This document shows, one piece after another, positions 45,650 through 61,771 of a stretch of DNA of 64,000 nt. The stretch is from assembly GCA_903859715.1 (NCBI GenBank), contig CAIONS010000009.1, positions 186,001 to 250,000 of the forward strand. The letters are read 5' to 3'. The notes beneath the pieces are model-generated. The model saw only the letters and a program-made list of their open reading frames with translations. It was not told the DNA's origin and ran no database searches. Made by a program: the position numbers and the translations under genes. The stretch comes from an uncultured Opitutia bacterium. Its GTDB lineage: Bacteria > Verrucomicrobiota > Verrucomicrobiia > Opitutales > Opitutaceae. The stretch's first letter is position 1; each line of letters starts with the position of its first letter.

Positions 45650-46327
45650 ATGTCCGTGCTCGACATCAGTCTTTTCGCCAAGGGCGGCCCCATGATGTGG
45701 GTGCTGCTCGCACTCGGCCTGCTGGGCCTCATGCTTTTCATCGAGCGCACGCTCTACCTGCACCGCGGGCAGATTCGCTCCACGGCGTTCATCGGCGGCA
45801 TCAAGAACATCCTCGCCAAGCGCCGGATCGTCGAGGCGCTCACCGTGTGCGAGGAGACGCCCGGGCCCGTGGCGGCGGTGGTCAAGGCCGCGCTGCTGCA
45901 CGCGGATGACAGCGCGGATGTGATGCGCTTCCACGTGCAGGAAGCGGCGGTCGTCGAATTGCCCGCGCTGGAACGGCGGCTGGCGAGCATCGCGGCGATC
46001 GCGCAGGTGGCGCCGCTGGTTGGCCTGCTCGGCACGGTGCTGGGCATGACCGAGACGTTCCTGGCGTTCGAGAAGGGTGGCAACTATGCGACGGCGAGCG
46101 CGCTCTCGAGCGGGATGTGGCATGCGTTGCTGTGCGTGGCGGGCAGCCTGATGATCGCGATCCCGGCGCATCTTGCGCATCACTTTCTCAGCGGCCGGGT
46201 GCGCGCGATTGTGCGCGACATCGAATGGTCGGGCAACGAGATCATGAAATACCTGCTGACGGAATACCGTGACATGGGCCCGGCCAACGGCCGGGCCGGC
46301 GAGGGCGGGGCGGAGGCGGGAAAATGA
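45650..46327 (+). CDS. exbB: MotA/TolQ/ExbB proton channel family protein
   Basis: The 225-aa product has the TolQ/ExbB layout: one TM near 14–31, a cytoplasmic region, then AQVAPLVGLLGTVLGMTETF (TM2, about 122–141) and MWHALLCVAGSLMIAIPAHLAHHFL (TM3, about 160–185) with the conserved Thr/Pro positions. It would form the pentameric motor subunit that uses the proton gradient. The gene overlaps the next gene (ExbD-like) by 4 bp, which indicates translational coupling. Confidence 0.92.
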   Translation: MSVLDISLFAKGGPMMWVLLALGLLGLMLFIERTLYLHRGQIRSTAFIGGIKNILAKRRIVEALTVCEETPGPVAAVVKAALLHADDSADVMRFHVQEAAVVELPALERRLASIAAIAQVAPLVGLLGTVLGMTETFLAFEKGGNYATASALSSGMWHALLCVAGSLMIAIPAHLAHHFLSGRVRAIVRDIEWSGNEIMKYLLTEYRDMGPANGRAGEGGAEAGK

Positions 46328-46773
46328 TCACGCGTCCATTGGACCTTGCCTCGAAGCTGCGGCCGGAGCCGCGGAATTTTGACGCCCTGTTCTTTGTAAA
46401 CGTGGGATTGCTCGTGCTGTTTTTCCAGTTGTTTGGCTCCCGCTTCGTGCTTTCACCGGGACTGGGCGTGGACTTCAAGCTGCCGGAAATGCCGGGCGCC
46501 TTGGCCGGGGCGATGGCGACGACGAGCACGATCAGCGTCAAGAATTCGGGACAGATCTTTGCCGATGGCCTCATCACCATGGAGCAATTGCGCGTCTGGT
46601 TGAAGCTTGAGGCTAAAAGGACCAAGCATCCTTCCCTGCTTGTGCGCATGAGCGCCGGGGTGCCGGTGTCGGTGCAGAACGACATCGTGAGCGCGGCGCG
46701 GGAAGCGGGATTTGGCGCCAACATCGTGCTGGCAGCGGAAGAGGCTCCGGGGGACGTTCCTCAGGGGCGCTGA
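46324..46773 (+). CDS. exbD: ExbD/TolR-like biopolymer transport protein, variant
   Basis: The 149-aa product has the ExbD plan: a short N-terminus, one TM at about 20–38, and a periplasmic beta/alpha domain with ISVKNSGQIFADGLITMEQL. In ExbD/TolR the TM begins with an essential Asp (motif xDVxLVLL). Here the aligned stretch is FFVNVGLLVLFFQLF and the residue is Asn26 (codon AAC); the nearest acidic residue is D20, six residues earlier. This raises the question of how the complex uses protons. It overlaps exbB by 4 bp and is 2 bp from the next gene. Confidence 0.85.
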   Translation: MITRPLDLASKLRPEPRNFDALFFVNVGLLVLFFQLFGSRFVLSPGLGVDFKLPEMPGALAGAMATTSTISVKNSGQIFADGLITMEQLRVWLKLEAKRTKHPSLLVRMSAGVPVSVQNDIVSAAREAGFGANIVLAAEEAPGDVPQGR

Positions 46774-46775
46774 CC

Positions 46776-47495
46776 ATGACGACAGTGGCAGCCAGTCAGC
46801 GCCGGTGGATCATCGCGGCGGGGGGTGCCTGCTTGGTGCTGGCCGGGGTCGCGTTGTTATTCCGCGCGCCCAAGGACCTGCGTGTACAGGTCATCGCGCC
46901 GGTCCGGCAGCCCACGACTGCGGTCAAGCTGGTGAACTTGAAGAAGAATGAGGCGGCGCTGACGGATCCGACCCCGCTTTTTCTGCCGACGGAGTGGAAT
47001 GCCGGCCAAAATGCCTTGCCTGCCAACGCTCGCCGCGAACCCGGCAGCGCTTTTCAAGGCTACCCGGCAAAGCTGAAATTTGCGGAAACAGAGTTAAGTC
47101 TCAATTTTCCCGCCCAAGTCGTCGTGCCGGCCCGACCGGTCGACGCCCTCGAATCAACCGAGCCTAGCCAGACGTTTCTGGGCTTGGAAACAGCAACACA
47201 GTCTTTGACTCAACTGGCTAAACGTAAGGCATTTGTAGAGATCTTGGCAGCAGCAAATGGCCAGCTTGTCATGGCGCAGCCATTGGTGGACGCCAACCCG
47301 CCAGGAGGGACGGGGTGGCAGCCGATGGAGTTTCTTGTGGCGGTCGATCCGATGGGCTTGGTGGGGCCGCCGATCCTGACCGAGAGTTCGCGGGTGGGTG
47401 CGGTCGACGGGTACTTTAAAAATTACTTGGTGAAAACGCTGCGCGCCGGCGAGCGGTTGGCTCCGGGTTTCTACCGAATTTGCGTGGGTCCGTAG
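46776..47495 (+). CDS. Single-pass periplasmic protein, TonB-like by context
   Basis: The 239-aa product has a signal-anchor TM at about 10–29 (WIIAAGGACLVLAGVALLF) and a long periplasmic part. The C-terminal ~100 residues look like a small alpha/beta domain (RKAFVEILAAANGQLVMAQPL; GYFKNYLVKTLRAGERLAPGFYRICVG). It lacks the Pro-rich spacer and recognisable YP motif of TonB, so I assign the role from context alone: it is the last gene in the TPR–ExbB–ExbD unit, where a TonB is expected. Its central part is less GC-rich than its neighbours. Confidence 0.65.
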   Translation: MTTVAASQRRWIIAAGGACLVLAGVALLFRAPKDLRVQVIAPVRQPTTAVKLVNLKKNEAALTDPTPLFLPTEWNAGQNALPANARREPGSAFQGYPAKLKFAETELSLNFPAQVVVPARPVDALESTEPSQTFLGLETATQSLTQLAKRKAFVEILAAANGQLVMAQPLVDANPPGGTGWQPMEFLVAVDPMGLVGPPILTESSRVGAVDGYFKNYLVKTLRAGERLAPGFYRICVGP

Positions 47496-47523
47496 AATTT
47501 CTGAGAAAAGAGCAAGTTTGCTG

Positions 47524-47552
47524 TTGACGGGCTATTTTACGGCCTGCACTTT
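47524..47552 (+). promoter_or_regulatory. Candidate promoter for tRNA-Thr–tuf
   Basis: A consensus-like -35 (TTGACG, 47524–47529) is followed after 17 bp by a weak -10 (CACTTT). It lies 38 bp upstream of the tRNA-Thr gene in a stretch that is locally T-rich. The -10 match is poor, so this is tentative. Confidence 0.35.
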
Positions 47553-47589
47553 CTTCCCTCTTTTTCGTTTTTTGACCCTCCCTTGGTCT

Positions 47590-47665
47590 GCCCAGATAGC
47601 TCAGTTGGCAGAGCACGTCCTTGGTAAGGACGAGGTCGCCGGTTCAAATCCGGTTCTGGGCTCCA
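47590..47665 (+). tRNA. tRNA-Thr (GGT anticodon)
   Basis: The 76-nt cloverleaf has acceptor arm GCCCAGA/TCTGGGC, D arm GCTCAGTTGGCAGAGC, anticodon arm CGTCC-TTGGTAA-GGACG with GGT, and T arm GCCGG-TTCAAAT-CCGGT. The genome encodes the CCA end. It lies 78 bp upstream of tuf and is probably co-transcribed with it. Confidence 0.96.
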
Positions 47666-47743
47666 GGTCAACGTCGCACGACTTCGCGACGTAAAAATAG
47701 AGGTCAAAATTCACCGTCTAACCCGCTAACGCTCAAACTCCAC

Positions 47744-48934
<1,191 letters not shown>

Positions 48935-48963
48935 GTCGTCCATCAACCGTTTAACTCGACTCC

Positions 48964-48991
48964 GCCGAGGCCTCGCTTTTGGGGCCTCGGC
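48964..48991 (+). terminator. Hairpin after tuf
   Basis: GCCGAGGCC and GGCCTCGGC form a 9-bp stem with a 10-nt loop. No T-run follows, so it may be a weak terminator, attenuator or processing site between tuf and tRNA-Trp. Confidence 0.5.
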
Positions 48992-49016
48992 TGCGTCGTC
49001 TAAGAAAGCCCATCAC

Positions 49017-49092
49017 AGGCGTGTAGCTCAATTGGTAGAGTAGCGGTCTCCAAAACCGTTGGTTGGGGGTTCGATTCCCTCCGCGCCTGCCA
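49017..49092 (+). tRNA. tRNA-Trp (CCA anticodon)
   Basis: The 76-nt cloverleaf has acceptor arm AGGCGTG/CGCGCCT (one G–T pair), anticodon arm GCGGT-CTCCAAA-ACCGT with CCA, T arm GGGGG-TTCGATT-CCCTC and a genome-encoded CCA end. It lies 12 bp before secE, the common tRNA-Trp–secE–nusG arrangement. Confidence 0.96.
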
Positions 49093-49103
49093 AATTTCTG
49101 CCC

Positions 49104-49307
49104 ATGAAAAACCCGTTCAGCAGCACCCGTATCTTCCTCGGTGAAATGGTCGGTGAGCTTCAGAAAGCCACCTGGCCCACCCGCACCGAGCTGCGTGACT
49201 CCACGGTCGTGGTCATTCTCGCCATGCTTATCCTCGGCGTTTTCACGAGCATCAGTGACTTCTCCCTAGCTGCGTTTGTGGACCTCTTCACGAGTCTGGT
49301 CAGCTAA
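49104..49307 (+). CDS. secE: Preprotein translocase subunit SecE
   Basis: The product is 67 aa from the ATG at 49104. It has the short bacterial SecE form: an amphipathic helix FLGEMVGELQKATWPTRTEL, containing the conserved WPTRxEL, then a single TM segment (STVVVILAMLILGVFTSISDF). SecE stabilises SecY in the plasma-membrane protein channel. It is co-oriented with nusG (9-bp gap). A reading frame beginning earlier overlaps the tRNA and is not a real start. Confidence 0.95.
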   Translation: MKNPFSSTRIFLGEMVGELQKATWPTRTELRDSTVVVILAMLILGVFTSISDFSLAAFVDLFTSLVS

Positions 49308-49316
49308 ACTCCGCCC

Positions 49317-49898
49317 ATGTCCACCACTCCCACGATCGCCCCCGCCACCGCCCAGTGGTTCGCCCTCCACACGCTCTCCGGCCAGGAGAACAAGGTTAAG
49401 AACTACATCGAGAAGTTCAAAAAGGCCGAGGAGCTCGACGACGCCATTTTTGAGGTGCTCCTCCCGACCGAAGTCGTGTCGGAAGTGAAGAACGGCAAGA
49501 AGAGCACGAAGGTGCGCAAGCTCTACCCGGGCTACGTCTTCATCCAGATGTGCCTCTTCGGCGAGGACAAGAAGCTCATCAACAAGCCGTGGTACTTCGT
49601 GAAGGAAGTGTCCGGCGTCATCGGCTTTGTCGGTGGCGAGGCCCCGGCGGCACTGCGCCAGTCCGAAATCGATGAGATCCGCTCCCGCATCGAGGCGGCC
49701 AACGGCAAGGAAGTGCCGAAGGTCCAGTACGGCATCGGCGAGGAAGTTAAGATCAACGACGGCGCCTTCGCCAGCCTCACGGGCCGGATCGACGAGATCG
49801 ATCCCGACCGCGGCAAGCTCAAGGTCTCTGTCTCCATTTTCGGCCGGTTCACCCCGGTCGAGCTCGAATACTGGCAGGTGCAACGGGTCACTGAGTGA
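49317..49898 (+). CDS. nusG: Transcription elongation/termination factor NusG
   Basis: The 193-aa product has the NGN domain (QWFALHTLSGQENKVKNYIE; KLYPGYVFIQM; VSGVIGFVGG) and a C-terminal KOW domain (GEEVKINDGAFASLTGRIDE). NusG links RNA polymerase with Rho or the leading ribosome. Family length is normal and no inserted domain is present. It follows secE and precedes the L11 gene. Confidence 0.97.
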   Translation: MSTTPTIAPATAQWFALHTLSGQENKVKNYIEKFKKAEELDDAIFEVLLPTEVVSEVKNGKKSTKVRKLYPGYVFIQMCLFGEDKKLINKPWYFVKEVSGVIGFVGGEAPAALRQSEIDEIRSRIEAANGKEVPKVQYGIGEEVKINDGAFASLTGRIDEIDPDRGKLKVSVSIFGRFTPVELEYWQVQRVTE

Positions 49899-49966
49899 CC
49901 CGACGCCCTCTTTGCTACCGCCGACGTTCGTCCACCGCCCACTAAACACCCGCCACTCTCACTCCC

Positions 49967-50392
49967 ATGGCTAAGAAGATCCAAGGTTACATCCGCCTCC
50001 AACTGCCTGCCGGTGCCGCGAATCCCGCGCCCCCGGTCGGCCCCGCGCTCGGTGCGCAAGGCGTCAACATCATGGCGTTCTGCAAAGAATTCAACGCCCG
50101 GACCAAGGACCAGAACGGCATGATCCTGCCGGTGGTCATCACGGTTTTCTCCGACAAGAGCTTCACCTTCATCCTCAAGTCGCCCCCGGCTTCGGTCCTC
50201 CTCAAGAAGGCCGCCAACATCGCCAGCGGCTCCGCCCGTCCCAACCAGGACAAGGTCGGCAAGGTCACGAAGAAGCAGCTCCTCGAAATCTACAACCTCA
50301 AGAAGGCGGACCTGAACGCCCGGACCCCCGAGGCCGGCATCAAGGTCATCGCCGGCACCGCCCGCAACATGGGCATCGACGTCATCGACTGA
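49967..50392 (+). CDS. rplK: 50S ribosomal protein L11
   Basis: The 141-aa product has the L11 signature: [20 protein letters not shown], with the conserved [15 protein letters not shown] turn, [17 protein letters not shown] and a C-terminal [10 protein letters not shown], which binds 23S rRNA in the GTPase-associated region. It is followed after 73 bp by the L1 gene. Confidence 0.98.
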   Translation: MAKKIQGYIRLQLPAGAANPAPPVGPALGAQGVNIMAFCKEFNARTKDQNGMILPVVITVFSDKSFTFILKSPPASVLLKKAANIASGSARPNQDKVGKVTKKQLLEIYNLKKADLNARTPEAGIKVIAGTARNMGIDVID

Positions 50393-50465
50393 TTTTTAGT
50401 CCGCAATCCAACCCAACTCACCGCGGGAGTCTCATCCGGGACGTTCGCACCGCAAGGAGTCATCA

Positions 50466-51164
50466 ATGCCCACCGCCCACAGCAAACGCTACCACAGCGC
50501 CGTCAAGGTCGCTGATCTCACCAAGAACTATCCACTGGCGGAAGCCGTGGAAGTCCTCGCCAAATTCCCGAAGGCGAAGTTCGACGAAACCGTCGAGCTC
50601 TCGTTCCGCCTCGGGGTCGACGCCACCGCCGGTGAGCAGATGGTGCGCGGCACCACCCCGCTCCCGAACGGTTCCGGCAAGAAGGTCCGCGTGCTCGTCT
50701 TCACCGATGATGCCGCCAAGGCCCTCGCCGCGGGCGCCGATCATGCCGGCCTGCAGGACATGATGGCCAAGATCAACGAAGGCTGGCTCGATTTCGACGT
50801 CGCCATCGCGACGACCGAGGCGATGAAGACCGTGCGCACGATCGCCCGCGTCCTCGGCCCCAAGGGCCTCATGCCCAACCCGAAGTCCGGCACCGTGACG
50901 GACGACATTCCCGCCGGCATCAAGGCCGTCAAGGCCGGCCGCGTGGAGTTCAAGATGGACAAGGCCTGCAACATCGGCGTCGGCGTCGGCAAGCGCTCGT
51001 TCACCTCCGCCCAGATCCTGGAGAACGCCCTCGCCGTCATCGACGCGGTGGGCAAGGCCAAGCCCTCCACCTTCAAGGGCAGCAACTACATCAAGACGGT
51101 CGCTATCTCCTCGAGCATGAGCCCGGGCGTGCACGTCGCTTCGTCCGAGTTCAGCAAATATTAA
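50466..51164 (+). CDS. rplA: 50S ribosomal protein L1
   Basis: The 232-aa product has the L1 pattern: PLAEAVEVLAKFPKAKFDETVEL, GKKVRVLVFTDD, RVLGPKGLMPNPKSGTV and the closing PSTFKGSNYIKTVAISSSM. L1 builds the ribosomal stalk at the E site and in many bacteria represses its own L11 operon. A clear AAGGAG precedes the start (50453–50458). Confidence 0.98.
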   Translation: MPTAHSKRYHSAVKVADLTKNYPLAEAVEVLAKFPKAKFDETVELSFRLGVDATAGEQMVRGTTPLPNGSGKKVRVLVFTDDAAKALAAGADHAGLQDMMAKINEGWLDFDVAIATTEAMKTVRTIARVLGPKGLMPNPKSGTVTDDIPAGIKAVKAGRVEFKMDKACNIGVGVGKRSFTSAQILENALAVIDAVGKAKPSTFKGSNYIKTVAISSSMSPGVHVASSEFSKY

Positions 51165-51178
51165 AAGGAGTCCCAACC

Positions 51179-51694
51179 ATGAGAGCCGAAAAAAATTACC
51201 TGATCGCCGAGGTTGAGACCCACCTCAAGAAATCCGACTACGTCATTCTCGCCAACTTCACGAAGGTCACCGTGGCCGACGTGGCCGAGCTGCGCAAGCG
51301 CCTCGATGCCGAGAAGGCCGAGTTCCACGTCGTCAAGAACAGCTCGCTCCGCGTTGCCGCCAAGGCCCTGGGCCTGCCCGAGTTCGAAGGCGCCCTCATC
51401 GGCCCGACGGCCGTGGTGGTCGGCGGCAAGAACTCCGCCGGCGTCGCGAAGATCCTCAAGAAATTCTTCGAGGAGAAGCAGAAGCTCGAGGTGAAGATCG
51501 GCGTGATGGACAAGAAGCTCATCACCGCGGCCGACCTCGCCAAGATGGCGGACCTGCCCTCGTTCGAGGCGCTGCGCTCGCAGCTGCTCGGCTTGTTCTC
51601 GCAGAACGCCGCGGCCTTCGTCCGCGTGCTCGATGCCAAGGTCAAGAAGGAGTCGCCCGCGGCCCCGGCTGCGACCGACGCCCCCGCCGCCTAA
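51179..51694 (+). CDS. rplJ: 50S ribosomal protein L10
   Basis: The 171-aa product has the L10 N-terminal RNA-binding domain (VILANFTKVTVADVAELRKRL; FHVVKNSSLRVAAKALG) and a C-terminal helix that binds L7/L12 dimers. It begins 14 bp after L1 with a clear AAAAGGAG. The usual long L10 leader between L1 and L10 is therefore absent. Confidence 0.97.
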   Translation: MRAEKNYLIAEVETHLKKSDYVILANFTKVTVADVAELRKRLDAEKAEFHVVKNSSLRVAAKALGLPEFEGALIGPTAVVVGGKNSAGVAKILKKFFEEKQKLEVKIGVMDKKLITAADLAKMADLPSFEALRSQLLGLFSQNAAAFVRVLDAKVKKESPAAPAATDAPAA

Positions 51695-51844
51695 CCTACC
51701 TTTAACCAAAACCATTTTTTGGGCGCACGCGGGTTTCCGCGCCGCGCCCGGAAACAACCCAATCCATCGGAATAGGCTAGGGGATACGTCTCTTAAACGC
51801 GTTTCACTTCCCGAAACCGCTAGTCCGTTCCAGGAACAGCTACC

Positions 51845-52225
51845 ATGAGCAACATCACCAAAGACCAAGTCATCGAATGGCTCTCGAGCCAGACGGTTCT
51901 CGACCTCGCCGCCCTCGTCAAAGATCTCGAAGGCAAGTGGGGCGTGTCCGCCGCCGCCGCTGCCGCTGCCGCTCCTGCGGGCGCTGCTGCTGCCGCTCCC
52001 GCCGCCGAGGCGCAGACCGAGTTCACCGTCGTCCTCAAGGAGGCCGGCGCGAACAAGATCGGCGTCATCAAGGAAGTCCGTGCCATCACGGGTCTCGGCC
52101 TCAAGGAGGCCAAGGACCTCGTCGAGGCCGCGCCGAAGCCGGTCAAGGAGAACGCTCCCAAGGCCGAGGCCGAGGAAATCAAGAAGAAGCTCGAGGCCGC
52201 GGGCGCCAAGGTCGAACTCAAGTAA
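51845..52225 (+). CDS. rplL: 50S ribosomal protein L7/L12
   Basis: The 126-aa product has the N-terminal dimerisation domain ([21 protein letters not shown]), an Ala/Pro-rich hinge from about 36 to 55, and the C-terminal factor-binding domain ([41 protein letters not shown]). It recruits translation factors including EF-Tu and EF-G. The 150-bp gap from L10 holds no visible gene and probably includes an internal promoter or processing site. Confidence 0.98.
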   Translation: MSNITKDQVIEWLSSQTVLDLAALVKDLEGKWGVSAAAAAAAAPAGAAAAAPAAEAQTEFTVVLKEAGANKIGVIKEVRAITGLGLKEAKDLVEAAPKPVKENAPKAEAEEIKKKLEAAGAKVELK

Positions 52226-52267
52226 GACCGCTTGGCGATCCCACTCGCACCGCTTCCGTCCCTATCG

Positions 52268-52297
52268 GGGCAGGCCGGGTTTATCCCCGGCCTGTCC
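52268..52297 (+). terminator. rplL–rpoB attenuator hairpin
   Basis: A 12-bp stem (GGGCAGGCCGGG / CCCGGCCTGTCC, one G–T pair) with a TTTATC loop is followed by a T-rich tract (TTTGCCTTTTTCGTTTTTG). It is 43 bp after rplL and 101 bp before rpoB. It has the form of an intrinsic terminator, and its position is that of the partial terminator that limits rpoBC relative to ribosomal proteins in other bacteria. Confidence 0.8.
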
Positions 52298-52397
52298 TTT
52301 GCCTTTTTCGTTTTTGTTCTTTCGTTGGTTTTCCGCGCCGCGCGCTGAGCGCTGCGCCCTGCCTTTCTCTGTCTCTTAACCCTCACCGGGAACTCTC

Positions 52398-56177
<3,780 letters not shown>

Positions 56178-56229
56178 GCCGCCCGAACTTCGCCACCCGT
56201 CCTTCAACGTTTACCTGGGAAAAAATTAA

Positions 56230-60372
<4,143 letters not shown>

Positions 60373-60397
60373 TCGCCGGATCGCTTCCGATTATTTC

Positions 60398-60428
60398 AAA
60401 GCCGCAGTCCTTTCGGACTGCGGCTTTT
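60398..60428 (+). terminator. Intrinsic terminator after rpoC
   Basis: A 13-bp perfect stem (AAAGCCGCAGTCC / GGACTGCGGCTTT) with a TTTC loop is followed by a run of T. It lies 26 bp after the rpoC stop and separates the rpoBC unit from the rpsL–rpsG–fusA unit. Confidence 0.92.
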
Positions 60429-60877
60429 TCATTTTCCACCTGATGCCACTCACGGAGGCATGCACGGAAGGGAAGGGGACGCATCTTGGGTTCCAACGGC
60501 TTGCACCGCGGCGTCCCAGCACGGCTGCAACGGTTGAAAGCCTTCTACAATGACTGCCGGTGGTCACACTACGCTCTTGGAATTTACTGCCTTGGTCTGC
60601 AGTGGTTGATTCTGTTTGAACGGGCAATACGCGGGTAATTTGAGCCAGAAAGGGAATTTTTCTTGAGTTTCCCGCGGCGGACATGATTTTCGCCCTCCCT
60701 TTTTCTCTTCAGTGCGCAGCTGGCTTCACAGCCGGTGGGCGCTCACCTCATCGCGAGCCGGGGCCAAATCCCGGGTTTCGCGAAAACCTGCTGCTTTTTG
60801 CCAGAAAGTTCTTGCCGAGCTTTTGGGGCTTGGTAGCTTTTTCCTCTTTTCCCTAATTTCCACTCTACAAACTTCTC
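60429..60877 (+). promoter_or_regulatory. 449-bp leader region upstream of rpsL
   Basis: No gene is supported here: open frames are short and overlap the terminator. The region must hold the promoter of the rpsL–rpsG–fusA unit. I see only weak candidates (for example TTGCCG at 60812 with TAGCTT 16 bp later), with no convincing -10. The last 130 bp are T-rich on the + strand, and a long untranslated leader is possible. Confidence 0.45.
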
Positions 60878-61258
60878 ATGCCGACCATCAACCAGCTCGT
60901 ACGAAAAGGCCGCCGCAAGGTCCGGACCAAGTCGAAATCCCCGGCTTTGGCGGGTAACCCGTTTCGTCGTGGCGTGTGCGTGCAGGTGATGACCCGCACC
61001 CCGAAGAAGCCGAACTCCGCCATCCGCAAGGTCGCGAAGGTTCGCCTGACCAACGGCAATGAAGTCATTTCGTACATTCCTGACGAGGGCCACAACCTGC
61101 AGGAGCACTCGATCGTGCTCGTCCGCGGCGGCCGCGTGAAGGATCTCCCCGGCGTCCGTTATCATATCGTTCGTGGCACGCTCGATGCCACCGGCGTCGA
61201 GAAGCGCCGCCGCAGCCGTTCCAAATACGGTGTCAAACGTCCGAAGGCTGCCAAGTAA
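60878..61258 (+). CDS. rpsL: 30S ribosomal protein S12
   Basis: The 126-aa product matches S12: [20 protein letters not shown], then the decoding-site loops [17 protein letters not shown] and [16 protein letters not shown]. The lysines corresponding to K43 and K88 are present, which fits an intrinsically streptomycin-sensitive ribosome. The stretch [15 protein letters not shown] differs from the usual CPQRRGVCxxVYT. It starts the str-type unit. Confidence 0.98.
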   Translation: MPTINQLVRKGRRKVRTKSKSPALAGNPFRRGVCVQVMTRTPKKPNSAIRKVAKVRLTNGNEVISYIPDEGHNLQEHSIVLVRGGRVKDLPGVRYHIVRGTLDATGVEKRRRSRSKYGVKRPKAAK

Positions 61259-61285
61259 CCTCTCTTACCAAGGAATCCTCCCGCC

Positions 61286-61759
61286 ATGTCACGTCGTCAC
61301 AGAGCTGAGAAACGCCAGGTCGTTCCCGATGCGCGCTACAAGAGCCCGCTCGTTGCCCATTTGGTCAATGTCATCATGCAGGACGGCAAGAAGAACCTTG
61401 CCCAGCGCATCGTCTATGGCGCCTTTGAAAAAGTTTCCGAGAAGCTCGAGAAGGGTGATCCCGTTGACCTGCTCCTCGGCGCGCTCGAGAACGCCCGTCC
61501 CCGCCTCGAAGTGAAGAGCCGCCGCGTCGGTGGCGCCACCTACCAGGTTCCGATCGAAATTTCGTTTGAGCGTCAGGAGAGCCTCGCGCTGCGCTGGATC
61601 GTTGCCGCCGCCACCGCCCGCAAGGGTGTGCCGATGCGGGATGCCCTCGCCGCCGAGATCGTCGATGCCTACAACAACACGGGTGGTGTCGTGAAGAAGA
61701 AGGAAGACACCCATAAGATGGCCCAGGCCAATCGCGCCTTCGCCCACCTCCGCTGGTAA
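61286..61759 (+). CDS. rpsG: 30S ribosomal protein S7
   Basis: The 157-aa product has the S7 landmarks: [28 protein letters not shown]-like [24 protein letters not shown] and a C-terminal [21 protein letters not shown]. It nucleates the 30S head and contacts the E-site tRNA. It lies 27 bp after rpsL and 12 bp before fusA. Confidence 0.98.
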   Translation: MSRRHRAEKRQVVPDARYKSPLVAHLVNVIMQDGKKNLAQRIVYGAFEKVSEKLEKGDPVDLLLGALENARPRLEVKSRRVGGATYQVPIEISFERQESLALRWIVAAATARKGVPMRDALAAEIVDAYNNTGGVVKKKEDTHKMAQANRAFAHLRW

Positions 61760-61771
61760 GGATCCGAACCC

